Origin: Cacconaster sp045114175
GTDB lineage: Bacteria; Bacteroidota; Bacteroidia; Bacteroidales; UBA932
DNA: 50,140 bases
Reading direction: 5' to 3'
NCBI GenBank assembly: GCA_045114175.1
Contig: JBGUJZ010000046.1
Location: 1 to 50,140 of the forward strand
The notes beneath the pieces were generated by a model. It did not search any database, was not told the origin of the DNA, and saw only the letters and a list, made by a program, of their open reading frames with translations. The position numbers and the translations under genes were made by a program. Each line of letters begins with the position of its first letter. Position 1 is the stretch's first letter. Shown in pieces: positions 24,767-30,542 of this stretch.

Positions 24767-24946
24767 TTATTTGATATTTTGCTGAATCGTAAGAAGGCAG
24801 TCGTGGCAGAGGCAATCGTCATAGTGGGTGCCCAGCCAGTCGAGTTGCTCTCTGGAAAGTCGCACGTGGGCACAGTGGCAGTCCTGCATCCGCTCACCGT
24901 GTAGGCACTCGAACTCCGCTCCGCAGCGTGGACAAATCTTTTTCAT
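24767..24946 (-). CDS. Cysteine-rich CWC-family protein (59 residues)
   Basis: Reads ATG at 24946 to TAA at 24769-24767. The peptide starts MKKICPRCGAEFEC, then CHCAH and, near the end, CLCHDCL. This spacing (CPxCGxxFxC, a central CxC, and a final CxCxxC) is the pattern of the Cys-rich CWC family, small cytoplasmic proteins likely to bind zinc through eight or more Cys. Function of the family is unknown. A -7 box lies 7 nt before its start, and the lipoprotein gene follows 12 nt after its stop. Confidence 0.8.
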   Translation of the reverse strand: MKKICPRCGAEFECLHGERMQDCHCAHVRLSREQLDWLGTHYDDCLCHDCLLTIQQNIK

Positions 24947-24953
24947 AACTCTA

Positions 24954-24961
24954 CAAAGATA
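24954..24961 (-). promoter_or_regulatory. -7 box for the CWC-protein gene
   Basis: TATCTTTG on the minus strand, ending 7 nt before the ATG at 24946; predicted leader of only a few bases. Confidence 0.5.
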
Positions 24962-24973
24962 ATGAAAAGAGTG

Positions 24974-25615
24974 TTAATGTGCTTTCTCTGGTATCGTGTT
25001 GTCAAGTTCTTTAGCGAACAGGTCGAGTTCTATAAGATCCTCCAGATGGTTCGAGATTCTTTCTGCGTAGTCTACAAGGCCGGAAAAACTCGTCGTTTTT
25101 CCGGTTTTTTCTTTTTCGGAAGATTTGTAAATACTTGATATTGATCGGATTACACGGAGCGCCTCGTTCTCTGTTGTGGTTAGATATTCTCCAATTTCGC
25201 GGTCCCAGATTACTCCCTTGGGAAAGGCTAGATTTTGTATTTTTTGACGTTTTTGAAAATCCCCGGTCTTCCATAAAGTTCCTAATTTACAGGATGTTAG
25301 TAGCGCTCCCTTCATATCTGAGGGGAGGTTCGAGGAATTATTATGGAGTCTTGATATTTCGGCTTCTAGTTCATCGATTTGCTGATCTAATTCTGCTTTG
25401 GTCAAATCATAAACCTCTCGAGGGATATCGCCCAGTCCAAAACGCTTCATAACGGCTTTCCGCTGGTTGTTAAGACAGGATACTCTTTTCCTTAACTCGG
25501 CAATCTCACCTACCACAGAAACACTTCGCTCTTTCAGTATTTTTATCAGGGTATCGTTCAAAATTGTTAGGACTACTTGTGGATTACAATGGTCATAAAG
25601 TACTCCCGGCTGCAA
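24974..25615 (-). pseudogene. C-terminal fragment of a large serine recombinase
   Basis: An open stretch of 213 codons beginning only with TTG. It looks like the part of a Bacteroidetes serine recombinase after the catalytic and zinc-ribbon domains: a coiled coil (about 30-95, SVVGEIAELRKRVSCLNNQR and LDQQIDELEAEISRL), then FQKRQKIQNLAFPKGVIWD, which matches the conserved F-x-K-x-Q-x-L-A/V-F-P-x-G-x-x-x-D region, and a charged tail ending PEKAH. The frame is open upstream to 25704 but the N-terminal resolvase domain with its active-site Ser is missing. I interpret it as a remnant of an integrated element. A short second copy of its C-terminus lies at 29042-29146. Confidence 0.65.
25080..25104 (+). 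terminator. Terminator-like hairpin inside the recombinase tail
   Basis: CCGGAAAAAC (25080-25089), loop TCGTC, GTTTTTCCGG (25095-25104), followed on the plus strand by T6. It lies just before the codons LVDYAE of the fragment. A different hairpin sits at the same relative place in the second remnant (29145-29176). Confidence 0.5.
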
Positions 25616-25813
25616 AGGAAATATATAGATGACATTGTGGATCTGGAGGTAGAGCTCGGGATGCCACTGAACGCCTTTAGAGGAGAGTAGATTACTTTCT
25701 CACTAAACGATCTGGCGGAAATATGTGAAAGAGAGCATATTAAGAAGAAATCGTATCAAGGTCTCATTCAACATCTAAAGAAGGACTACGACATTGACCT
25801 GCAGATTACGTAA
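25589..25813 (+). pseudogene. Small gene remnant interrupted by an in-frame TAG
   Basis: ATG at 25589, in-frame TAG at 25688-25690, and TAA at 25811-25813. The two parts (start MVIKYSRLQRKYIDDIVDLE; after the TAG, ITFSLNDLAEICEREHIKKK and YDIDLQIT) both read like protein and together would make a 73-residue helical protein, so a nonsense mutation is the simplest reading. Not recognised. It overlaps the first 27 nt of the recombinase fragment on the other strand and is followed by a terminator-like hairpin. Confidence 0.45.
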
Positions 25814-25814
25814 C

Positions 25815-25852
25815 AAACACCACCTTAGCTAGAATGCCGGGGTGTTTTTTTT
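25815..25852 (+). terminator. Intrinsic terminator-like element
   Basis: AAACACC (25815-25821) can pair with GGTGTTT (25841-25847) followed by a run of T. The loop is long (19 nt), so strength is uncertain. It follows the interrupted small gene directly. Confidence 0.4.
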
Positions 25853-25927
25853 CTTTTCCAGATACATTGTGAAGTGACAAATACTGCTTACCTTTGTGGT
25901 AATAACCGATACATCCCGTTCGCGCAT

Positions 25928-26053
25928 ATGAGAAAAACACGCGTTCATCGAAATCCTCATCATCTGGTAGAAGGTGATGCGTCTATATCATGGTTATTCA
26001 AGGAGTCGGTTATTCAAACTACAGTAGGCGTGGTAGAGTTAGCACCTAAGTAA
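25928..26053 (+). CDS. Possible 41-residue ORF with its own promoter
   Basis: ATG at 25928 to TAA at 26051-26053; the peptide starts MRKTRVHRNPHHLVEGDASI and ends VVELAPK. A -7 box TACCTTTG lies at 25889-25896, 31 nt before the ATG. No family recognised, and the length is short enough to be chance. The rest of 25850-26134 shows only this ORF and the promoter of the next gene. Confidence 0.3.
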   Translation: MRKTRVHRNPHHLVEGDASISWLFKESVIQTTVGVVELAPK

Positions 26054-26111
26054 TAGTTAATAATGGACGCTAATCAACTTATTCTTTACCAGGGCACCGC
26101 CGATAATTCTC

Positions 26112-26119
26112 TACCTTTG
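26112..26119 (+). promoter_or_regulatory. -7 box for the DUF3298/DarT-like operon
   Basis: TACCTTTG, 15 nt before the ATG at 26135. Matches TAnnTTTG exactly. Confidence 0.55.
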
Positions 26120-26134
26120 TAAAAACTCTAACTC

Positions 26135-27202
26135 ATGAAAAGAGTCTGCTTCTATTTGATAGTTGTTCTCTGCCTACTTGGCTGTGGCCAACGAAATGCC
26201 AAGAGTTCGCATACTAGTAGACTTGATTCCTCCCCATCACCTTCCAACGGATCTCAAGTACAGCAACATACTATAGCTCCGGTCAAAGAGGATTTGGTTT
26301 ATCCGGCTATCGGAATGATAGCGACTGATTTCAAATATGTCTACTTCGGCCGCATCGGTTATTTCGATCGCTCATTCAAAGAAGATACGCTTGTTTTCCC
26401 ACCTATACCAGGATTGGTACATCGAATAGCTTATGCAATGTGCCCTACGGACACTTGCTTTTCTGAATACGTAGCCCTCGCACTTCGATGTCCACCCATT
26501 AAACCATTGCTGAATTGGTTATCGGATACAGTTCGCACTTATATTGATTGGTTTCCCATTGGGCACAGATTAGACCTGGCTACCGGCAAACAACTGGACA
26601 TCCCCAAGAAGCACCTGAAATCCGATAAGGCGATCTGTGATTACTATATTGACCAGTTGCAGCACGTATACGATGGCTGGCAATGCACTGGCGGAGATGA
26701 CCATGATCATGACGTTCTTAATTACCAGGCCGGCCTTCTCATTTCTGATTGCTGGAATTCCAGGAATCTTTACACCTTCTATCTCGCCGAATGGAACGAT
26801 CTTATGGGTAATGGTTACAACAATCGGGAATCTTTCTTGACGATAGACGCCTTAACAGGAGCGTCTTTGAGCATTTCAGATTTCATTCTTCCCGACAAGT
26901 TTGATAGTCTTGCTACTCTGATGATGCCTCGGCTCATAAATGATAAGAAGGAGTATTACATTAGGCAGGCGGATATTAAGCCAGAACATTATAGGGAGAT
27001 ACTTGATAAAGCCAATGGTTGTGCTCTCATCGCTGAAGGTCTTATCATCTACTACTATGCTTATAACATCGGGTTTGGTTGTGATGGTCAGTATTGTGCC
27101 GTGATACCATACGAAGAGCTGCATGGTATATTGAAAGAGAACCTTGCGGCCGTACTCATTCCAGCATCGCCAAATGAAAAGGCAAAGAGATATAACCAGT
27201 AG
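26135..27202 (+). CDS. DUF3298-domain lipoprotein
   Basis: A 355-residue lipoprotein (MKRVCFYLIVVLCLLGCGQ, Cys about residue 17). After a Ser/Pro-rich linker the mature domain ends with features of DUF3298 (RsiV C-terminal-like): TIDALTGASLSISDFILPD, where the domain describes conversion of totals into a strand plus helix, and IIYYYAYNIGFGCDGQYCAV followed by IPYEELHGILK. In Gram-positive RsiV this domain binds lysozyme; the role in Bacteroidota is unknown. The start of the DarT-like gene is 5 nt downstream, so the two are almost certainly co-transcribed. Confidence 0.7.
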   Translation: MKRVCFYLIVVLCLLGCGQRNAKSSHTSRLDSSPSPSNGSQVQQHTIAPVKEDLVYPAIGMIATDFKYVYFGRIGYFDRSFKEDTLVFPPIPGLVHRIAYAMCPTDTCFSEYVALALRCPPIKPLLNWLSDTVRTYIDWFPIGHRLDLATGKQLDIPKKHLKSDKAICDYYIDQLQHVYDGWQCTGGDDHDHDVLNYQAGLLISDCWNSRNLYTFYLAEWNDLMGNGYNNRESFLTIDALTGASLSISDFILPDKFDSLATLMMPRLINDKKEYYIRQADIKPEHYREILDKANGCALIAEGLIIYYYAYNIGFGCDGQYCAVIPYEELHGILKENLAAVLIPASPNEKAKRYNQ

Positions 27203-27207
27203 GGTTT

Positions 27208-28518
27208 ATGGACATTGTAGTTAAAATAATCATACTAATACCAATAATCTTTGTCGCTATTTGCCTATTGAGATTATTGTTTAAAGCTATAATAGAGCTG
27301 GGATCGTTTCTCGGGGCATTTCTACGGGATTTTTTCAACCGTCGAAAACGCAGGCTTAACAAGAAACGGAAAAGAGTATCACAGATAGAGAATAAATACA
27401 AAAGAGCGATTCCACGGATTATAAAAGATAAGTGGAACAGCGATAGCATATATCGTCTTTCCGAAGAGCAACTGGACGATTTGTTAATAGTGAGCGAACA
27501 TGAGTTGAGCCAGATTGAAGAAAAGGTCATTGCAGAGGAGCAAGTTAATTTTGAAAAACAAAGGCGATTAGATGAATTGCGCAATAAGTACCCCTTCGCT
27601 TATGCATACTATATGAGAGAAGTAAGTAGATCCGATTCCATCCGTTTTGAAAATAATCGTTTAGAAGATTTACTTAGTATTCCTGTTGCCGAATGGGCAT
27701 TGAAAGAGGGAGAGATTGTTGAATCTGCCATAAAACTTGACAAGGCTCGCATATTGGGCAGACAATACCCACTAGCAGTTGCCTCGTTATTGAATGCTGG
27801 CCGTTTTTCTATCAACGATGTCTTGTATAAGAATCCGGATAAGGTCGATTATTTATTATCGATTCCGAACGCTGAATTACTTCGCATAGAGAGTGAAATA
27901 AAAGAAAGACCATCTTTTGTTAAAACGGTTATTGATGAAGAAGAGAAACGGTACCTATACGAGTTGTCGCATGAGAAAAAGGAGAACTTTGAAGAGTATC
28001 AAAAGTACCTCGATAGAAGAAACGTGAAGTACTTGTACCATTTTACCGAAAGGAGTAATTTGGAATCTATTCGTACTAATGGTGGACTATTCTCGTGGAA
28101 GTACTCTGAGGAGCATGATATAGTTGTTCCCAAACCGGGAGGCTCTTGTCTATCTCGTGAGTTAGACGAATTATATGGGTTAGAAGATTACGTGCGCTTG
28201 AGTTTCACGAGAAATCATCCTATGGTCTATAGATTGAAGACGGAAGAGCGCTATAGAATGGTTTTACTCGTTATCAAGGCAGAAGTGGCTTTATTAAAAT
28301 ATACGATGTTCTCTGATATGAACGCGGCTGATAAAGGGCACACTCATGGGGATAGCCTCAAGCATTTGAAGAATGTGAAGCTATACGAAACAAACAGAGA
28401 ACCAGAGGATTATTTGACAATTGGCGGTTCCAAGAAGTATTGGCAAGCAGAAGTATTGGTGAAAACCTTTGTTCCGCTTGAATATATAGTGAATATTGAT
28501 AAGCCACGGCCGCTATAG
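27208..28518 (+). CDS. Membrane-anchored protein with three repeats and a DarT-like ADP-ribosyltransferase domain
   Basis: A 436-residue protein. Residues 3-28: transmembrane helix; 43-57: very basic. Then three tandem units of about 45-50 residues (about 62-107, 126-172, 185-232) sharing KYPxAxxxx, a LxxLLSIP-type core and a final EL/EGEI helix. Residues 273-432 match the DarT (DUF4433) fold: KYLYHFTERSNLESI (274-288), YVRLSFTRNHPMVY (328-341), MFSDMNA (367-373), SLKHLKNVKL (383-392) and YWQAEVLVKTFVPLEYI (411-427), with Glu415 as the candidate catalytic glutamate. DarT enzymes ADP-ribosylate thymidine in single-stranded DNA. No DarG macrodomain antitoxin is next to it. Cytoplasmic orientation of the C-terminal domain is inferred from the basic stretch after the helix. 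Confidence 0.75.
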   Translation: MDIVVKIIILIPIIFVAICLLRLLFKAIIELGSFLGAFLRDFFNRRKRRLNKKRKRVSQIENKYKRAIPRIIKDKWNSDSIYRLSEEQLDDLLIVSEHELSQIEEKVIAEEQVNFEKQRRLDELRNKYPFAYAYYMREVSRSDSIRFENNRLEDLLSIPVAEWALKEGEIVESAIKLDKARILGRQYPLAVASLLNAGRFSINDVLYKNPDKVDYLLSIPNAELLRIESEIKERPSFVKTVIDEEEKRYLYELSHEKKENFEEYQKYLDRRNVKYLYHFTERSNLESIRTNGGLFSWKYSEEHDIVVPKPGGSCLSRELDELYGLEDYVRLSFTRNHPMVYRLKTEERYRMVLLVIKAEVALLKYTMFSDMNAADKGHTHGDSLKHLKNVKLYETNREPEDYLTIGGSKKYWQAEVLVKTFVPLEYIVNIDKPRPL

Positions 28519-28709
28519 ATTATCATATGCGATCTGTTATGCTTCATGTGCCTTTCGTCAATCGTTATAAGTGCAGGTTATGTAGTAAAGAGAGCGTTTA
28601 CTAAAGGTAAATAATTCGGTTATGTCCTAACTGTTTAGGCATATACTGTTTACCTTTGCCGCATATCACACATGATTGTATAGAATCTTATGAAACTTTA
28701 TTTTTAGAG
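28519..28709. other. Intergenic region with one promoter-like box
   Basis: No gene supported. TACCTTTG at 28651-28658 is a -7 box; with its upstream bases (ATACTGTTTACCTTTG) it nearly repeats the region at 25881-25896 (ATACTGCTTACCTTTG). Only very short ORFs follow on the plus strand, so the transcript, if any, may be non-coding or a remnant. Confidence 0.4.
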
Positions 28710-28895
28710 TCAGAATATGAATCCTCGGGAAACTATAAAAAAGAAGCAGAAGCAGAGAGCGTAGAGCAAAAAAAAAGAAAGAGCCCACAAAAGCTCTTTG
28801 TTATAGTTGCTATGGCCCATCATCGTTTTGGCTTCTTTTCGATTCTCATACACCGCGCCACTGGGTATGTGTTTAACTACTGCATTCATATTCAT
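28710..28895 (-). pseudogene. Small mobile-element-type gene whose 3' end runs into a terminator
   Basis: The first half (start MNMNAVVKHIPSGAVYENRK, then EAKTMMGHSNYNKE) resembles short proteins of Bacteroidetes phages and conjugative elements with the theme 'xxxGxxYxxRKEAKxxMGHSNYN'. After that the frame reads through a hairpin with T9 (28768-28799) and becomes a hydrophobic Phe/Leu run (ALSFFLLYALCFCFFF). The natural C-terminus therefore seems lost. The overlapping plus-strand ORF is a weaker candidate. Confidence 0.4.
28768..28799 (-). terminator. Intrinsic terminator (minus strand)
   Basis: AAAGAGC (28778-28784) pairs with GCTCTTT (28793-28799); read on the minus strand it is followed by C and nine T (28768-28776). 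Confidence 0.6.
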
Positions 28896-28965
28896 AGGAT
28901 TATCGTAGGTTCTTACATCTATTAGTATTATGGGGGTTCTGGGCGGCGTTTTTTCAAGTTGGCGA

Positions 28966-29003
28966 CGAAAAAAAAGAGCAGAGGATTGAATGCCTCTGCT
29001 CTT
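28966..29003 (-). terminator. Strong intrinsic terminator (minus strand)
   Basis: An 11-bp perfect stem, AAGAGCAGAGG (28974-28984) with CCTCTGCTCTT (28993-29003), loop of 8, and on the minus strand a run of T after the stem. It would end transcription of the recombinase remnant beside it. Confidence 0.65.
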
Positions 29004-29041
29004 CCAAGAGAAATTGATAGTAAAATATTGAAAGATAGTGA

Positions 29042-29146
29042 TTAATGTGGGTCCTCTAGCTTTTCGACCTCAAGTTCTTTAGTGAATCTGTCGAGTTCCA
29101 TAAATTCATCCAGACAGTTCGAGATTTTTTCTGCGTAGTCTACCAA
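29042..29146 (-). pseudogene. Second remnant of the recombinase C-terminus
   Basis: The minus strand encodes 34 residues and a stop, starting LVDYAEKISNCLDEF and ending EDPH. It aligns without gaps to the last 34 residues of the fragment at 24974-25615 (LVDYAERISNHLEDL ... EKAH), with 19 identities by my count. Nothing recognisable lies upstream of it except a hairpin. This shows that at least two related recombinase genes once stood in this segment. Confidence 0.65.
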
Positions 29147-29176
29147 ATAGGACATTTCTTCGGAAATGTCCTATTT
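29145..29176 (+). terminator. Hairpin with TTCG tetraloop beside the recombinase remnant
   Basis: AAATAGGACATTTC (29145-29158), loop TTCG, GAAATGTCCTATTT (29163-29176): 14 perfect bp closed by C(TTCG)G, then TTAT. It occupies the same place relative to LVDYAE as the hairpin at 25080-25104 but with different sequence. Confidence 0.55.
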
Positions 29177-29242
29177 TTATGCCTACACCTTCATAAAAGA
29201 CTCTTTTTGAGTTAGAAAACAGGGTATTCCGCCGAAAAGTAG

Positions 29243-29250
29243 TACATTTG
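29243..29250 (+). promoter_or_regulatory. -7 box for the 109-residue protein gene
   Basis: TACATTTG, 25 nt before the ATG at 29276; exact TAnnTTTG match. Confidence 0.55.
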
Positions 29251-29275
29251 TATCAATTGTATTAACGGCAACAGT

Positions 29276-29605
29276 ATGGGTATATCCGATTGGAAATTAA
29301 AGCTCCGGTATGGAAAAATAAAAACTCCATTTTCTCATTTCACGGTGTTGGCTAATGGAGATGTTATAAAAGAAATGGACGGATTTGACTGCCCACAAGG
29401 GCCCGCTTGGATGGGCATTAAGGTTTGGGCTATAGATTGCGGTATGGCCATGGATATGGCTCGAGTCATCGGTGAAGATATTGGTTTCAAAGTCAGACAA
29501 TCACATGACAGCATCCTTGTCTATGATACCGCTCCTGAAGAACCGCCACGAGATAATCCCTACGGATATGACATTAAATTCACTCCTTACACTGAGGAAG
29601 ATTAA
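29276..29605 (+). CDS. Conserved small protein of unknown function (109 residues)
   Basis: Soluble-looking protein without signal peptide or membrane segment. Phrases such as LKYGK-like LRYGKIKTPFSHFTV, GPAWMGIKVWAID, MARVIGEDIGFKV and NPYGYDIKFTPY recall a small Bacteroidetes family that I have seen only as hypothetical proteins, with a typical motif KxPxxHxTVxAxG and closing EPPxxNPxGYDIxFTP. It has its own promoter and sits alone between recombinase debris and a cloverleaf repeat, as cargo genes of small islands often do. No function is proposed. Confidence 0.7.
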   Translation: MGISDWKLKLRYGKIKTPFSHFTVLANGDVIKEMDGFDCPQGPAWMGIKVWAIDCGMAMDMARVIGEDIGFKVRQSHDSILVYDTAPEEPPRDNPYGYDIKFTPYTEED

Positions 29606-29667
29606 ACTCTATCACGGCTTTGAAGCCGCTGATGAACTCGTTCGAAATTTCTAATACCTGTTCTACC

Positions 29668-29792
29668 AAAACCAAAAATGAGCAGGACGCAAGTCCTGCT
29701 TTTTCTATTTCCAGCCTGCGCGAAAGCTAGCTTTCGGCCAGGCTGGAAATAGAAAAAAGCCTCACCGCTCCGCGGTGCTCACTTTTAGTTTT
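29668..29792. repeat. Cloverleaf-like repeat, copy B
   Basis: Outer stem 29668-29683 with 29777-29792 (14 of 16 bp). Arm 1 (29681-29700) is identical to copy A. Arm 2: TTTTTCTATTT plus CCAGCCTG (29700-29718) pairs perfectly with CAGGCTGG plus AAATAGAAAAA (29739-29757), enclosing the perfect palindrome CGAAAGCTAGCTTTCG (29721-29736). Arm 3: CACCGC-TCC-GCGGTG (29763-29777). Compared with copy A, arm 2 shows paired changes that keep the stem. Arm 1 plus its T tract could terminate the gene ending at 29605. Confidence 0.75.
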
Positions 29793-29863
29793 AATAATCC
29801 TCCCTTCCATTTTTGGATATATTCCGGATTGTATCTACCTTCACGTCGAAATAACTGTAACTA

Positions 29864-30244
29864 TTGAAGTTCCAGCACACACATAGACCTGGATTCTGGT
29901 TCGGCTTAATCGATTTCTGTACGGCCGGATGGTTCTTTCTGTTGTACATGCCGCTGAGCGGCTTACAGGATGAACTGGACGAGATTCTCGGCCGCAGGAC
30001 GCAACGGTATTGGGTAGCGTATCTGCTAGGCATTCCTACGCTGTTTATCTATCCACTCGTTTGGATGGCTCGGATTGCAGAAGAGCTGAAAGTGAAGGCC
30101 ATAGAGATGGGACTTGAAGGTCCCTACACCTCTTGGTGGCATATGTTCGGATGGAACACCTTCGGCGTGCTGCTATTTGGCCCTGCGATTGCAACCGGCC
30201 GGTTCTTCGATACCCTCAACCGGATTGAACAAAAGATGAATTGA
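29864..30244 (+). CDS. DUF4234-type small membrane protein (TTG start)
   Basis: A 126-residue protein with three to four membrane segments. The pattern (FGLIDFCTAGWFFLLYMPLS, RYWVAYLLGIPTLFIYPLVW, SWWHMFGWNTFGVLLFGPAI) fits DUF4234, a family of short membrane proteins of unknown role with a Trp-rich first helix and a conserved N/FFDTLNRIE end. In frame, the codon before the TTG is preceded by a stop and no ATG precedes the first helix, so TTG at 29864 is the best start; alternatively the 5' end was lost when the neighbouring repeat arrived. It ends 1 nt before the next gene. Confidence 0.65.
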   Translation: MKFQHTHRPGFWFGLIDFCTAGWFFLLYMPLSGLQDELDEILGRRTQRYWVAYLLGIPTLFIYPLVWMARIAEELKVKAIEMGLEGPYTSWWHMFGWNTFGVLLFGPAIATGRFFDTLNRIEQKMN

Positions 30245-30245
30245 T

Positions 30246-30542
30246 ATGATCTGGATTCCTATTATTGCAGTGTTAACGGCCTTGATGGGCATCGTTTATC
30301 TCCGCGGCAAGGGAGACGGTTTCATTGCTGGATACAATACGGCATCTCCGGAACAGAAACGGAGAGTCATTATTGAGCGGCTCCGATTGCTGGTCGCTAT
30401 CTTTCACTTTGGGATTGCGGCGCTGTTCTTCCTGTTTTTTCTGAAGAACTCAGATTTGGCTGCGACTATCTTCTTTTCAAGCCTAACGGTGTTGGCCATC
30501 GTGGTCATCGTGCTTGCCAACACCTGGGCGAAGCGCAGATGA
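30246..30542 (+). CDS. DUF3784-type membrane protein
   Basis: A 98-residue protein with three predicted membrane helices. The cytoplasmic motif GKGDGFIAGYNTASPEQKRR is the signature of DUF3784. Function unknown. Its last 60 nt overlap the 3' end of hydE on the other strand, an unusually long convergent overlap. Confidence 0.75.
   Translation: MIWIPIIAVLTALMGIVYLRGKGDGFIAGYNTASPEQKRRVIIERLRLLVAIFHFGIAALFFLFFLKNSDLAATIFFSSLTVLAIVVIVLANTWAKRR

Noticed and set aside
26135..28518. A complete DarTG toxin-antitoxin pair
   Set aside because: The neighbour has a lipoprotein signal and DUF3298 character, with no macrodomain motifs; calling it DarG would be unsupported.
28656..28925. 89-codon plus-strand ORF
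   Set aside because: No recognisable features; the minus strand encodes a better candidate with a following terminator.
23594..29800. Direct repeat of the tRNA 3' end as attachment sites of the island
   Set aside because: The only match seen near the far end is AATCCTCCC (about 29796-29804), too short to claim an att site.
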